Shown here: one piece after another, positions 7,771 to 16,249 of the stretch
How the letters are laid out: each line of letters opens with the position of its first letter
Numbering within the stretch: position 1 is the first letter of the stretch
Origin: Candidatus Vecturithrix granuli
GTDB taxonomy: Bacteria; Moduliflexota; Moduliflexia; Moduliflexales; Moduliflexaceae
DNA: 64,000 nt
Direction of reading: 5' to 3'
Assembly: GCA_000739535.1 (NCBI GenBank)
Contig: DF820466.1
Coordinates: 696,321-760,320, forward strand
Program-made: the position numbers and the translations under genes
Notes under the pieces: generated by a model
What the model was told of the DNA's origin: nothing
The model's input: the letters and a program-made list of their open reading frames with translations, nothing else
Databases searched by the model: none

Positions 7771-8859
7771 TTATTGCTCTTGCACTTCTTTCACCGTCAC
7801 TGCCAGACGTTGAATGCCATCGTCAATTTCTTCCGGTGTTAAAGCGCAATAGGGTAAACGCAGAAAACGTTCGCCGCCGCCTTCCGGGAAAAAGGCTTCT
7901 CCCTCAGCTAAATTCAGGTTATGCGCTTTGGCGCGTTCCAACACTTTTGCAGTCGTCGTGCCTTCAGGCAACGTGACTGAGAGGAAAAATCCACCTTCGG
8001 GTCGGGTCGCTTGCGCATCGGGTAAATATTTATCGAGCGCATCCAGGCAAGCTTGAAGCCGAGGGGCATACAGGGCTTTTAATTTTTCGATCTGGGCCGG
8101 AAGTTTCCCGCTTCGGCAATATTCGTAAATAATACCCTGGCTTAACAGCGAAGGCGTGACATAAGTATCTTCCGCAATCTTCATAATTTTTTTCAGCATC
8201 TCAGCATTTCCATAGAGAATTCCGATGCGCGGTCCAGGACCGATGAGTTTACTGAACGATAGCATGTGAAAGGTACGCTGCGGACAAAGTTCAAATAAGG
8301 TTGGGTGCTCTTTTCCGCGATAGCGCAGGGGACGATAGGGCGCGTCTTCAATCAGCCAGAAATTGTGCTGCTTCGCAAGAGCAGCAATCTTTTGGCGTTT
8401 TTCTAACGAACAGGTTGCGCCCGAGGGGTTTTGAAAATCGGGAATGATATAGAAAAATTTGGGCGTGTGTTTTGCCAATGCGTGTTCCAGGGCTTCGATG
8501 TTCGGGCCATCTGCTTCCAGAGGAATACCCACGACCTTTGCCTGATGACGTTTCAGCAGCGTGATGGTGCGATCATAACTGGGAGCTTCCGTAAATACGA
8601 CATCTCCAGGGGTGATAAAATGAAAACCGAAAAATTCAATGAGTTGCAGTGATCCATTCGAAATCAAAGTCTGGTCAACAGAAACCTTATACCAGTCTGC
8701 TAACCATTCTCGTAATGGCAAAAATCCGGTGGATTTGCCATATTGCATAATCACTGTGCCATGCTTTTGAATCGCCTGTTTCGCTGCTTCAACAATATCA
8801 GCAAGCGGAAAAGATTCGGTCGCCGGAACGCCGCGCGTAAAATTAATTGTATCTGCCAT
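7771..8859 (-). CDS. PLP-dependent aminotransferase (class I/II)
   Basis: A 362-residue fold-type I aminotransferase of the MocR-C-terminal/2-aminoadipate aminotransferase type. The PLP lysine lies in SFSKLIGPGPRIG, with the Asp of LIEDAPYRPLRY and the NPSG motif upstream. There is no HTH domain, so it is an enzyme and not a MocR regulator. The start (MADTINF) is chosen because AAGGAG lies 10 bp upstream; an in-frame ATG 42 bp earlier lacks an SD. The substrate is probably an aromatic or branched 2-oxo acid pair, which cannot be settled from sequence. Confidence 0.85.
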   Translation of the reverse strand: MADTINFTRGVPATESFPLADIVEAAKQAIQKHGTVIMQYGKSTGFLPLREWLADWYKVSVDQTLISNGSLQLIEFFGFHFITPGDVVFTEAPSYDRTITLLKRHQAKVVGIPLEADGPNIEALEHALAKHTPKFFYIIPDFQNPSGATCSLEKRQKIAALAKQHNFWLIEDAPYRPLRYRGKEHPTLFELCPQRTFHMLSFSKLIGPGPRIGILYGNAEMLKKIMKIAEDTYVTPSLLSQGIIYEYCRSGKLPAQIEKLKALYAPRLQACLDALDKYLPDAQATRPEGGFFLSVTLPEGTTTAKVLERAKAHNLNLAEGEAFFPEGGGERFLRLPYCALTPEEIDDGIQRLAVTVKEVQEQ

Positions 8860-9013
8860 AATAGTGTACTCCTTACAGAGAGATGGATCATGATAGAACA
8901 ACAGTCAATTGATGACACTACCTCATGGATGGATCTGTCAAGAATTTTCTGGTTATCTTCATCTGCTGTCAAATTTTTTCTTCATTTTTTCCTTGCTCTT
9001 GATGGACTTTTAA
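8860..9013. other. Spacer upstream of aminotransferase
   Basis: It contains TTGACA on the minus strand (8936-8941) with only a weak TAGTGT -10 at 15 bp, and otherwise no gene. Confidence 0.3.
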
Positions 9014-9060
9014 ATTTTGAAAGGAAAGTGCTTATGAGCGTATGCTCGCTGACACAATGA
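9014..9060 (+). repeat. Junction repeat, copy B
   Basis: TTTTGAAAGGAAAGTGCTT then ATGAGCGTATGCTCG and ACACAATGAA. It is the most diverged copy of the junction (the SD is AAGGA, and two hairpin bases are changed), but the spacing of every element is kept. Confidence 0.65.
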
Positions 9061-9147
9061 AGCGACAAGAATCGCATATAGGAAAGAATATGATGTCAGG
9101 CGTGGCAGAAACTTATTCTTTTTTATATGCGATTCCTGTAGTTTCAA
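9055..9147. repeat. Palindromic payload 1 of the 9-kb array
   Basis: AATGAAGCGACAAGAATCGCATATA at the left mirrors TATATGCGATTCCTGTAGTTTCA at the right, around a loop of about 40 nt. Its right end abuts AAAGGAGTT of the next junction. Confidence 0.75.
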
Positions 9148-9186
9148 AGGAGTTGTCATGAGCGGGCGTTCACCCGTCATCATGAA
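9141..9186 (+). repeat. Junction repeat, copy C
   Basis: GTTTCAAAGGAGTTGTCATGAGC, hairpin with GGGCGTTCAC, then CCGTCATCATGAAAA. It shares TTTCAAAGGAGTTGTCATGAGC exactly with copy A. Confidence 0.8.
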
Positions 9187-9201
9187 AATGACTGATCATT
9201 C

Positions 9202-9261
9202 GTACCCCGGACAACCTTGTCCGGTAGGATGATCACCCCCGGACAAGGCTGTCCGGGGTAC
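9202..9261. repeat. CCCCGGACA palindrome, copy 2 (payload 2)
   Basis: Arms GTACCCCGGACAACCTTGT.. (9202-9224) and the complementary 9239-9261. It is homologous to 6324-6382. Outer ATGAAAAT (9182) and ATTTTCAT (9266) close the unit. Confidence 0.8.
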
Positions 9262-9264
9262 GAG

Positions 9265-9313
9265 TATTTTCATAGGAGTTAACATGAGCGGGACGCTCAC
9301 CCGAAGCAATGAA
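9265..9313 (+). repeat. Junction repeat, copy D
   Basis: TATTTTCATAGGAGTTAAC then ATGAGC, hairpin GAGCGGGACGCTC, CACCCGAAGCAATGAA. It is the best-formed mini-hairpin of the five copies. Confidence 0.8.
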
Positions 9314-9321
9314 CATACGAT

Positions 9322-9382
9322 GTACCGCGAAAGTCCAGTTTCTCGGCTGTTAGCGATGCGCGAAACTGGAGTTTCGCGCTAC
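9322..9382. repeat. Palindromic payload 3, joins gene SD
   Basis: GTACCGCGAAAGTCCAGTTTC (9322-9342) mirrors GAAACTGGAGTTTCGCGCTAC (9362-9382). It is followed at once by ATTTTCATAGGAGGCG, which is the ribosome-binding site of the radical SAM gene at 9406. Confidence 0.75.
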
Positions 9383-9405
9383 ATTTTCATAGGAGGCGTT
9401 CCTGT

Positions 9406-10326
9406 ATGTCATTCTATCGCCCGATATACCTGAAAACCTATCAATGCGGTCAATTACAAGAAAAAGTAGAGTTGGCGGCAAAGGTGTTGCAAAATTGTAC
9501 GTTATGCCCGCGTAAGTGCCATATTAATCGCTTAGCAGGACAAACAGGAATCTGCAAAACAGCCCAAAGGGCCTGGGTATCTAGTTATGGTCCGCATTTT
9601 GGCGAGGAAGCTCCATTAGTCGGACGAAATGGGTCAGGAACCATCTTTTTTACTCATTGTAATCTGCTGTGTAATTTTTGTCAGAATTTTGATATTAGTC
9701 ATCAGGGAATCGGAACGGAAGTGACGGCAGCACAATTGGCGGAAATCATGCTCAACCTGCAGCAGCGCGGCTGTCATAATATCAATTTTGTCACGCCCTC
9801 GCATGTGGTTCCACAAATTCTGGCGGCGTTGCAGATTGCAATTGAACACGGGCTTTCTGTGCCCTTGATCTATAATACTGGAGCTTATGATCAGGTGGAA
9901 ACCTTGAAAATGCTTGACGGAGTGGTTGATATCTATATGCCGGATTTCAAGTTTTGGAATCCGGAAGTTGCAAAACGTACCTGCAACGCGCCGGATTATT
10001 CTGAAGCCGCACGCCGGGCGATTCAGGAAATGCACCGCCAGGTCGGAGACCTTGTGATAGATGCTTCAGGCATTGCCCAGCGAGGGCTGCTGGTTCGCCA
10101 TCTGGTTATGCCTGGCGGACTGGCAGGCACGTCCGACATCATGCGTTGGATTGCCCGGAACATTTCGACCAATACCTATGTCAATATCATGTTCCAATAT
10201 CGCCCTTGCGGACACGCTTTTGAAATGCCCGAACTGGCAAAACGACCTTCAGCGAAGGATTTCAGCATGGCGGTGCAGGCTGCGAAACAAGCAGGAATCA
10301 CCCGGCTTGATAAGCCGTTCTTCTAG
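9406..10326 (+). CDS. PflA-like radical SAM protein
   Basis: A 306-residue radical SAM enzyme. The cluster motif CNLLCNFC lies near residue 86, after an N-terminal CxxCxxxC set (CTLCPRKC near 32) and GICKT. This layout matches the pyruvate-formate-lyase-activating-enzyme-like group often annotated COG1313, sometimes linked to AmmeMemoRadiSam systems. It would cleave S-adenosylmethionine to generate a 5'-deoxyadenosyl radical; the target is not evident, and no glycyl-radical enzyme is in the window. The start follows AGGAGG by 11 bp. Its 3' end overlaps the convergent MATE gene by 29 bp. Confidence 0.85.
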   Translation: MSFYRPIYLKTYQCGQLQEKVELAAKVLQNCTLCPRKCHINRLAGQTGICKTAQRAWVSSYGPHFGEEAPLVGRNGSGTIFFTHCNLLCNFCQNFDISHQGIGTEVTAAQLAEIMLNLQQRGCHNINFVTPSHVVPQILAALQIAIEHGLSVPLIYNTGAYDQVETLKMLDGVVDIYMPDFKFWNPEVAKRTCNAPDYSEAARRAIQEMHRQVGDLVIDASGIAQRGLLVRHLVMPGGLAGTSDIMRWIARNISTNTYVNIMFQYRPCGHAFEMPELAKRPSAKDFSMAVQAAKQAGITRLDKPFF

Positions 10327-11680
10327 TCTGGCGAATAATCCGGTTGAGAATAGCGTTCGCCCATATCATCCCGCCACAGCCGGCGAGAATATCGGCCATT
10401 GCTCGCCCCCAAAAGATGCCTTCAATTCCAAAAAATTGTCCGCCCAGGAAGGAAAAGGGGATGAGAAGTCCAAGAATACGCATGGCATTCACGCCGGTCG
10501 AATGAAGAGGCTTCTTAATGCCATTCAGAAAAAAGCCGCTGTAACGATGAATCTCCATCATCCCATAGCCGAGGGGAATAATGGACAAATAGCGGGTCAG
10601 CACCGCGATAACCTCGGAATCCTGGCTGAATAATCGCGCCAGGTGGCCGGAAAAGAAGGCGAAGACAATGGCGATAACAATGCCAAATAAAAAAGCAAAA
10701 CCATAGCTGTAACGCTGGCCATCTTTCACGCGGTCTAAGCGGTTCGCGCCATAATTTTGACCGACAAACGGCACTAAGGAGACCCCCAGAGCCATCGGCA
10801 CCAGAAAGGCAAACATCTCAATGCGACTGGCTGCGCCGCACGCGGCGACCGCGGTTTCGCCATATTGAGCGACCATGCGGGTAATCACGGCGCCAGAAAT
10901 TGGAACAAGAATGTTGCTCAAACTACTCGGTAATCCGATATTGAGCACTTCCTGCCACGAGGCAAGCATGGCGCGCCAGGATGGGATTTCCAGGGCCAGC
11001 AAATGGTGGCGATGAATGAGAATCCACAGCACAACGATACATGACACGGCCATAGAAAGCAAGGTGGCTAAAGCCGCGCCGCGAATTCCCATAGGCGGAA
11101 AACCGAACCATCCGAAAATCATAATGGGGTCCAGGATCATATTCAGCACGGAACTGAGAACCATAACCAGACTAGGGTTGACGGTATCGCCAGTCGCCCG
11201 AAGAATATCGCTGGCCATCATCGGAAACACCATAAACGCCACGCTCAGATACCAGATGACCATATATTCCCGAATCAGCGGCAATATACCGGGTTCTGCG
11301 CCCAACATGGTAAACACGGGGTTCATCGTGAGTAAACCGCCGATTGAAATGCAAACGACCACAAGTGCGGTTAAAATCAGGGTGTGGGTGGTAATGCGTT
11401 TTGCCAATTCCTCGTCATGCCGCCCCAGGGCATGGGATACGACTGCCGTGGCGCCGGTGCCGAGACCGCGAGTGATACTGCCTAAAAACATCACCACTGG
11501 AAAGCTAAAGCCCATGGCGGCGAGCGGCAAAGTGCCTAACTGCGCCACAAACCAGGTATCTGTCAGGTTAAACGCATTCATGGCGAAGGTTCCGCCAAGC
11601 ATGGGCACAGCCATAGCAAAGAGGGTTGTTACTACCGGTCTCTGTGTGAGTTTTGGGGCTGGTCGTTTCGTCGCTAACAT
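10298..11680 (-). CDS. MATE family efflux transporter
   Basis: A 460-residue membrane protein with about twelve helices in two six-helix halves. It shows MATE features: MLGGTFAMNAFNLTDTWFVAQLG at the first helix pair and the inter-half region around LNIGLPSSLSNILVP. The family exports cationic drugs or metabolites in exchange for Na+ or H+. AGGAAAT precedes the ATG. The convergent overlap with the radical SAM gene means the two 3' ends are antisense over 29 bp. Nothing in the neighbourhood indicates the substrate. Confidence 0.9.
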   Translation of the reverse strand: MLATKRPAPKLTQRPVVTTLFAMAVPMLGGTFAMNAFNLTDTWFVAQLGTLPLAAMGFSFPVVMFLGSITRGLGTGATAVVSHALGRHDEELAKRITTHTLILTALVVVCISIGGLLTMNPVFTMLGAEPGILPLIREYMVIWYLSVAFMVFPMMASDILRATGDTVNPSLVMVLSSVLNMILDPIMIFGWFGFPPMGIRGAALATLLSMAVSCIVVLWILIHRHHLLALEIPSWRAMLASWQEVLNIGLPSSLSNILVPISGAVITRMVAQYGETAVAACGAASRIEMFAFLVPMALGVSLVPFVGQNYGANRLDRVKDGQRYSYGFAFLFGIVIAIVFAFFSGHLARLFSQDSEVIAVLTRYLSIIPLGYGMMEIHRYSGFFLNGIKKPLHSTGVNAMRILGLLIPFSFLGGQFFGIEGIFWGRAMADILAGCGGMIWANAILNRIIRQTRRTAYQAG

Positions 11681-11880
11681 ATATTTCCTACTACAGAGAA
11701 TATTCCAAAAGGTTTGTACCAGGATTCTTTTTCAGCGTCATAGCATTGGAGGTTCACAGGAGAGTCAAGAAATTAATCCGTCACTATTCTTTTCATTGCC
11801 AAATTTGCTGAGAATGTATTTGACATAACGAAAAGATGCCCAAAAGATCAATTATTAAGCAAGAATACAGGAGAACTACT

Positions 11881-12510
11881 ATGAATTATCAGTTTGGAAT
11901 CATCAGCCATTTTCACCGTGTTGTTCGAACGATGCTTGTGCTCGGCGTCATCCTCTTTATGCAGATTTATCATGGCTGTGCTGAAGCGCAAATGAAATCT
12001 GAGCAAGCCTTCGATGTCAGCCGGTGGGCGGTCCCTATCGAAAAACCGGGTTTACCGAATTTGCACAAAGTTTCAGAGGATCTGTATCGCGGCGCACAGC
12101 CAACTACACAAGGATTTCAGGAATTGCACAAGATGGGGATGAAAACCGTCGTGAATTTACGATCCAGGCATTCGGATCAAGATAAGTTGGGGAATATTGA
12201 TCTGACATATATCGAAATTCCGATGAACGCCTGGCACCCTGAAGATGAAGATGTGGTTAAATTTCTGCAAGTTACCACTGATCCGGAAAAAGTTCCGGTG
12301 TTCGTCCACTGTCAGCACGGGGCCGACCGCACTGGCGTGATAGTGGCTTCTTATCGCGTGATCGTACAGGGATGGAGCAAAGACGAGGCCATTGCGGAAA
12401 TGATGGAAGGGGATTTCGGTTTTCATGCGGTCTGGATCAATCTGCCGCGTTTTATCCGTAATTTGAATGTTGAAAAGGTGAGAAAAGACCTGGGACTTGA
12501 TGAGGAATAA
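11881..12510 (+). CDS. Exported dual-specificity-like phosphatase
   Basis: A 209-residue protein. The active-site loop HCQHGADRTG (near residue 143) is the HCx5R signature of cysteine phosphatases, with the upstream general-acid region around MNAWHPED. A hydrophobic N-terminal segment (residues 15-36, ending HGCAEAQ) suggests export, possibly as a lipoprotein, although the lipobox is poor. The ATG at 11881 is preferred because CAGGAG lies 8 bp upstream. Family members dephosphorylate tyrosine, inositol phosphates or other phosphoesters. It converges on the cytochrome gene, with a shared terminator between them. Confidence 0.8.
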   Translation: MNYQFGIISHFHRVVRTMLVLGVILFMQIYHGCAEAQMKSEQAFDVSRWAVPIEKPGLPNLHKVSEDLYRGAQPTTQGFQELHKMGMKTVVNLRSRHSDQDKLGNIDLTYIEIPMNAWHPEDEDVVKFLQVTTDPEKVPVFVHCQHGADRTGVIVASYRVIVQGWSKDEAIAEMMEGDFGFHAVWINLPRFIRNLNVEKVRKDLGLDEE

Positions 12511-12537
12511 ACACCTGGTCAAAAATTTTCCTACAGG

Positions 12538-12570
12538 AAAAACCGGGTTTCTTCAAGAAACCCGGTTTTT
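12538..12570. terminator. Bidirectional terminator hairpin, AACCGGG family
   Basis: AAAAACCGGGTTTCTTC..GAAACCCGGTTTTT lies between two convergent genes, with an A-run left and a T-run right, so it can serve both strands. Same family as 1139. Confidence 0.75.
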
Positions 12571-12602
12571 AAATATCCAACCATACGGATACACCTTTCG
12601 TT

Positions 12603-13799
12603 CTACTTTGAAGATACGCCATAGCCATACAGAATGAATTGTTTGTCCTCAATCAAAGCCCAGCCGTTTTTCCAGTCGTATTCTTCGTACCCGGCCGGCA
12701 TCGGATTCACGCGAATGACGCACACGCCGCGCACAGACCCGCCGGAATTGTGATCGATGTTTTTAACAAAATCCCAGCCATCGGCAAATTCTTTCGCTTT
12801 TGATCCGCGGTCAGGACGTCCCGGTTTTGCCGGATCGCCAAACAGCTCCTTTTGCGGAATTACCAGTCGATACGGGCCTTCCCCTTGTAAACGTCCGGTG
12901 CCCTTTTCGTAGTAGGCTTTATCCAATTCCTGACCATCACGGCCATAAGCCACCATTAACCAGAGCGGGTTGGGAATTTCCTGGCCGTCTTGCAACCCGT
13001 CCGGCAAAGACATCGGATAAGCTACAAATTGTTTCTCCGGTTCGGTAAAAGACATCGGTTCGGCATAAAAGTATCCATTCGGGAACGGGTTCAGAACTTC
13101 TTCTAAGCTATAATCCATACTGAAACCATCGGGAGCAAAGGCCGTAATGCCCTGGGCGCCATTAAGCTCAACTCCGGCGGCGGCCAATACATCTATCACT
13201 TTCACCCCGCGGTAAGCGGCATAGTCGTCAAATTGCTGTTTGGTTGTATTCATCAACAAGAATTGCTCATGTTTTGGCAAGGCTTTCAATTGTTCGGCGC
13301 TAAAGGTGCGAATCTGGGCCAGCGGCTGCCCTGGCTTACTGGTCGGATCTCCAGGGTAACGCAGTTCGGCAATTTCCTCGGCATTGGAAGAGCCATCGCC
13401 GTCGGCATCGCCATTGGCAATTGCTTGAAGTGCGGCCATACTTCGTCCGGCTTCCATGTAGGCGAGGCCGTAAGCATTTAAGGTTTCGCCGAAATTCTGC
13501 GGTACGCCAGCCTTATAGCTCGGATTCGGAAATTCTAACAGGTGACAGTATCCGCACGGGTTATATTCTTTTTCCGTATCCGTGCCTTCTACTCCGGCGC
13601 GGTGGCAGGTCTGGCAATCATCTAATCGTGTGCCGCGCGTGGCTGGATAGACATTGACAAAGTTATTGGCGTCAGCGTCACTTTCATGTCCGGAATAGGC
13701 CCGCGATGAAATCAGGGTTTGAGTTCCGGCTGTGGCAACAGTATAGATGGTAATCGTCAGCGCGATCATCCACCAACAGATTTTCATTTTGGTTGTCAT
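12603..13799 (-). CDS. Exported c-type cytochrome with C-terminal oxidoreductase-like domain
   Basis: A 398-residue protein with a signal peptide (residues 1-24) and two haem c motifs, CQTCH and CGYCH, near residues 65-90. An acidic Ca-binding-type loop follows (DADGDGSSNAEEI near 135). The C-terminal half (about 180-390), with GEGPYRLVIPQ and VAYGRDGQ, resembles the molybdopterin-dependent sulfite-oxidase-type fold, but the usual cofactor cysteine is not obvious, so that assignment is weak. The start follows GGAGGGA. It probably acts as a periplasmic electron carrier; partner unknown. Confidence 0.7.
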   Translation of the reverse strand: MTTKMKICWWMIALTITIYTVATAGTQTLISSRAYSGHESDADANNFVNVYPATRGTRLDDCQTCHRAGVEGTDTEKEYNPCGYCHLLEFPNPSYKAGVPQNFGETLNAYGLAYMEAGRSMAALQAIANGDADGDGSSNAEEIAELRYPGDPTSKPGQPLAQIRTFSAEQLKALPKHEQFLLMNTTKQQFDDYAAYRGVKVIDVLAAAGVELNGAQGITAFAPDGFSMDYSLEEVLNPFPNGYFYAEPMSFTEPEKQFVAYPMSLPDGLQDGQEIPNPLWLMVAYGRDGQELDKAYYEKGTGRLQGEGPYRLVIPQKELFGDPAKPGRPDRGSKAKEFADGWDFVKNIDHNSGGSVRGVCVIRVNPMPAGYEEYDWKNGWALIEDKQFILYGYGVSSK

Positions 13800-13916
13800 A
13801 CGTATTTCCCTCCTGATAGAGCACAACTAAGATGAAAGCAGATTCTCGGTGGCTCGACTTTACTCATCAATCGGATGCTGAGCGAAGTCGAAGCAGACGT
13901 TTAGCAGCAATTAGCG

Positions 13917-14093
13917 ATATTACAATACGCGATGTGCAACTTTTTGAAGATTCGTTGCAATATGGACGTGTTTACCCATCCCTCACCCCTCCCAGGAGGG
14001 GAATTGACTCTCTGAGGAGCACGCATTCCCCTCCTGGGAGGGGTGAGGGGTGGGTTCTTGGAATAGAAAGTTGCACATCATGTGTTATTATAA
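13917..14093. repeat. Nested palindrome upstream of kinase block
   Basis: Inner arms of 29 bp (13974-14002 and 14027-14055, one mismatch) rich in CCCTCACCCCTCC surround a 24-nt loop. An outer layer pairs GATGTGCAACTTT (13931) with AAAGTTGCACATC (14068), and a looser third layer extends to about 13917 and 14093. No gene is present between 13800 and 14355. Confidence 0.75.
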
Positions 14094-14259
14094 GATTCCG
14101 CATACGTATTGAAAAATAATGAAGTCAAGTAAAATCTTAAAATTTCTTAAAATAGCTAAAAATCTTTATGTTCTCCTATCTCAAACTAAGAATTCTTGAG
14201 AAAAGTATGAAGATCGAAAACAGGCAGATGTAAAAATTTTTTCAAGCATGAGTTTCCAT

Positions 14260-14288
14260 TTGACAAACTTCAAGTATTATGGTCATGT
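14260..14288 (+). promoter_or_regulatory. Weak promoter candidate for kinase block
   Basis: TTGACA at 14260-14265 with TCATGT at 14283-14288 (17 bp). The -10 matches poorly, but this is the only good -35 in front of the sensory block. Confidence 0.3.
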
Positions 14289-14355
14289 ATGCTGAAAGTG
14301 AATGAAGGAATTATGTCATTACTGTAAAAATGATTGTCAAAAAGGATTGGAGACC

Positions 14356-16140
14356 ATGCCCAATCAGTTGATGTACACTATTTTAATTGTTGACGATAAT
14401 GCTCAGAATTTATTTGCCCTGCGATCGCTGCTGGAAAGTTCACTCAACGCCAATGTCCTCGAGGCGATGTCAGGGTTAGCGGCATTAGAAAAAGTTTCCC
14501 AGTATAAAATTGATTTGATCCTGCTTGATATTCAAATGCCCGATATTAATGGCTTTGAAGTGGCAAAATTGATTCGGAATCGAAAGCGGTATTGCAATAT
14601 CCCGATTATTTTTTTGACCGGCATTTATAAAACCGACGAATTTAAGCAGCGGGGACTGGAAGGCGGAGGCATTGATTATCTGACGAAGCCGGTTGACGAT
14701 ACGATCTTGATTAATCGAGTACGAGCTTACTTACGGGTAATCGAGGATGAACGCAATTTAAATCTGCAACTGGAGGAAAGTAACCGCAAACTTCAGGAAG
14801 AAGTCGAGGAGCGGAAACGAATTGAAGAGTTACTCCGGCAACGTGAAGAGCAATTGGAACTTTTTTTCTCCGAATCGCTGGATGGGTGTTTTTTCATGAT
14901 GCTCGATACCCCTGTAAAATGGGATGATACCACTGACAAAGAGCAGGTGCTTGAGTATGTCTTTTCACACCAGCGCATCACGAAAGCCAATGAAGCCATG
15001 CTGTATCAGTATGATATTCCTCTCAGCCAGTTCCTTGGTATGACGCCGCAAGATTTTTTTGCCCATGATGTAGAGTATGGGAAATCCTTCTGGCGTCAAT
15101 TGTTTGATCAGGGACGACTGTATATTGAAAGCGACCAGTGCAAACGAGATGGGACGCATATATGGATCGAAGGGAATTATATTTGCCTGTACGATGAGCA
15201 GGGTCGCATTACCGGGCATTTCGGCATCCAACGTGATATTACCGGCCGGAAACAGGCCGAAACCGCGCTTAAAAGTCTCAATGAAGAACTCGAACAGCGT
15301 GTAGAAGAACGTACCGCAGAATTACAACGGACGAATCTTGCTCTTCAAGAATCCCTGGAAACCTTACGCAGAGCGCAAGAACAACTCATTCAATCGGAAA
15401 AAATGGCGGCGCTGGGCGCGTTAGTGGCCGGGGTCTCGCATGAAATCAGTACGCCGATCGGGGTTGGCGTTACCGCGGCTTCGAACCTTCAAGAAAAAAC
15501 CCGGGAACTTCAAATACGCTACGACGAGAACAGTATGACGCGCTCTGATCTGGAAAAATACTTGCACATCGCCGTTGAATCGGCCGAACTGATTCTCAAA
15601 AATTTACAACGAGCAGCCGAGCAAATGCACGGTTTTAAACAAGTCGCCGTTGATCAAACGAGTGGAGAAAAACGTGCGTTTAATTTAAAAACCTACATTG
15701 AAGAAGTGCTGCGTAGCTTACACCCAAAACTCAAACGAACCAAACATACCGTCAGCGTCGAAGGCCCGGAGGATATTGAATGTCATAGCTATCCAGGAGC
15801 GTTTTCTCAAATTATCACCAATTTTGTCATGAATTCGTTAATTCATGGATTTGAACATCAGGAACAGGGGCAGATTGTGATTGAGATTCGACGAGAAAAT
15901 GGCAACATCCTGTTACGATACAGCGATAACGGGCGCGGAATGCCCGAAGAAGAACGCTCCCGTATTTTCGAGCCGTTCTATACCACGAAACGAGAGCAGG
16001 GGGGCAGCGGGCTTGGATTGAACATTATTCACAATTTAGTGTCTCATCAACTAAATGGCAGCATCGAATGCCAGAGTGAACCGGGAAAAGGAACAACCTT
16101 CATTATTCAACTTCCCAATTCATGCCAGGAAGGAGTATGA
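14356..16140 (+). CDS. Hybrid kinase REC-PAS-HisKA-HATPase
   Basis: A 594-residue cytoplasmic protein. An N-terminal receiver (about 5-125) has intact DDN, phosphoacceptor Asp in LLDIQMPD, and YLTKP. A short coiled coil and a PAS domain (about 170-310) follow. The kinase histidine lies in VSHEISTPIG, and the HATPase retains the N-box (MNSLIHG), G1 (DNGRGMP) and G2 (GGSGLGL). There is no membrane helix, so input is probably phosphate on its receiver plus a PAS signal. The start is set by alignment with the paralogue at 29257 (MYxILIVDDN) and by GGAGA just upstream. First gene of the sensory block. Confidence 0.9.
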   Translation: MPNQLMYTILIVDDNAQNLFALRSLLESSLNANVLEAMSGLAALEKVSQYKIDLILLDIQMPDINGFEVAKLIRNRKRYCNIPIIFLTGIYKTDEFKQRGLEGGGIDYLTKPVDDTILINRVRAYLRVIEDERNLNLQLEESNRKLQEEVEERKRIEELLRQREEQLELFFSESLDGCFFMMLDTPVKWDDTTDKEQVLEYVFSHQRITKANEAMLYQYDIPLSQFLGMTPQDFFAHDVEYGKSFWRQLFDQGRLYIESDQCKRDGTHIWIEGNYICLYDEQGRITGHFGIQRDITGRKQAETALKSLNEELEQRVEERTAELQRTNLALQESLETLRRAQEQLIQSEKMAALGALVAGVSHEISTPIGVGVTAASNLQEKTRELQIRYDENSMTRSDLEKYLHIAVESAELILKNLQRAAEQMHGFKQVAVDQTSGEKRAFNLKTYIEEVLRSLHPKLKRTKHTVSVEGPEDIECHSYPGAFSQIITNFVMNSLIHGFEHQEQGQIVIEIRRENGNILLRYSDNGRGMPEEERSRIFEPFYTTKREQGGSGLGLNIIHNLVSHQLNGSIECQSEPGKGTTFIIQLPNSCQEGV

Positions 16141-16249
16141 CGCCAGAAGAAATTTTTGTGATTCTTCTGAACAAAGATTGACAAAATTGTCCGATGGATA
16201 CAAAAGAACATCAGGAAAGCTACTTTCATAAGGAAGGATGGATTACATC

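Noticed and set aside
9014-9405. Integron attC cassette array
   Set aside because: No cassette ORFs, no integrase and no R/L box core of the usual GTTRRRY type could be seen.
8990-9410. CRISPR array
   Set aside because: Repeats are only three here, spacers differ greatly in length and are themselves palindromic, and no cas genes are near.
10061-10633. 190-codon + frame opposite the MATE gene
   Set aside because: It is antisense to MATE and overlaps the radical SAM gene in another frame; it has no recognisable domain.
11016-11828. 270-codon + frame opposite the MATE gene
   Set aside because: It is the complement of a clear transporter gene; its composition reflects the antisense of membrane helices.
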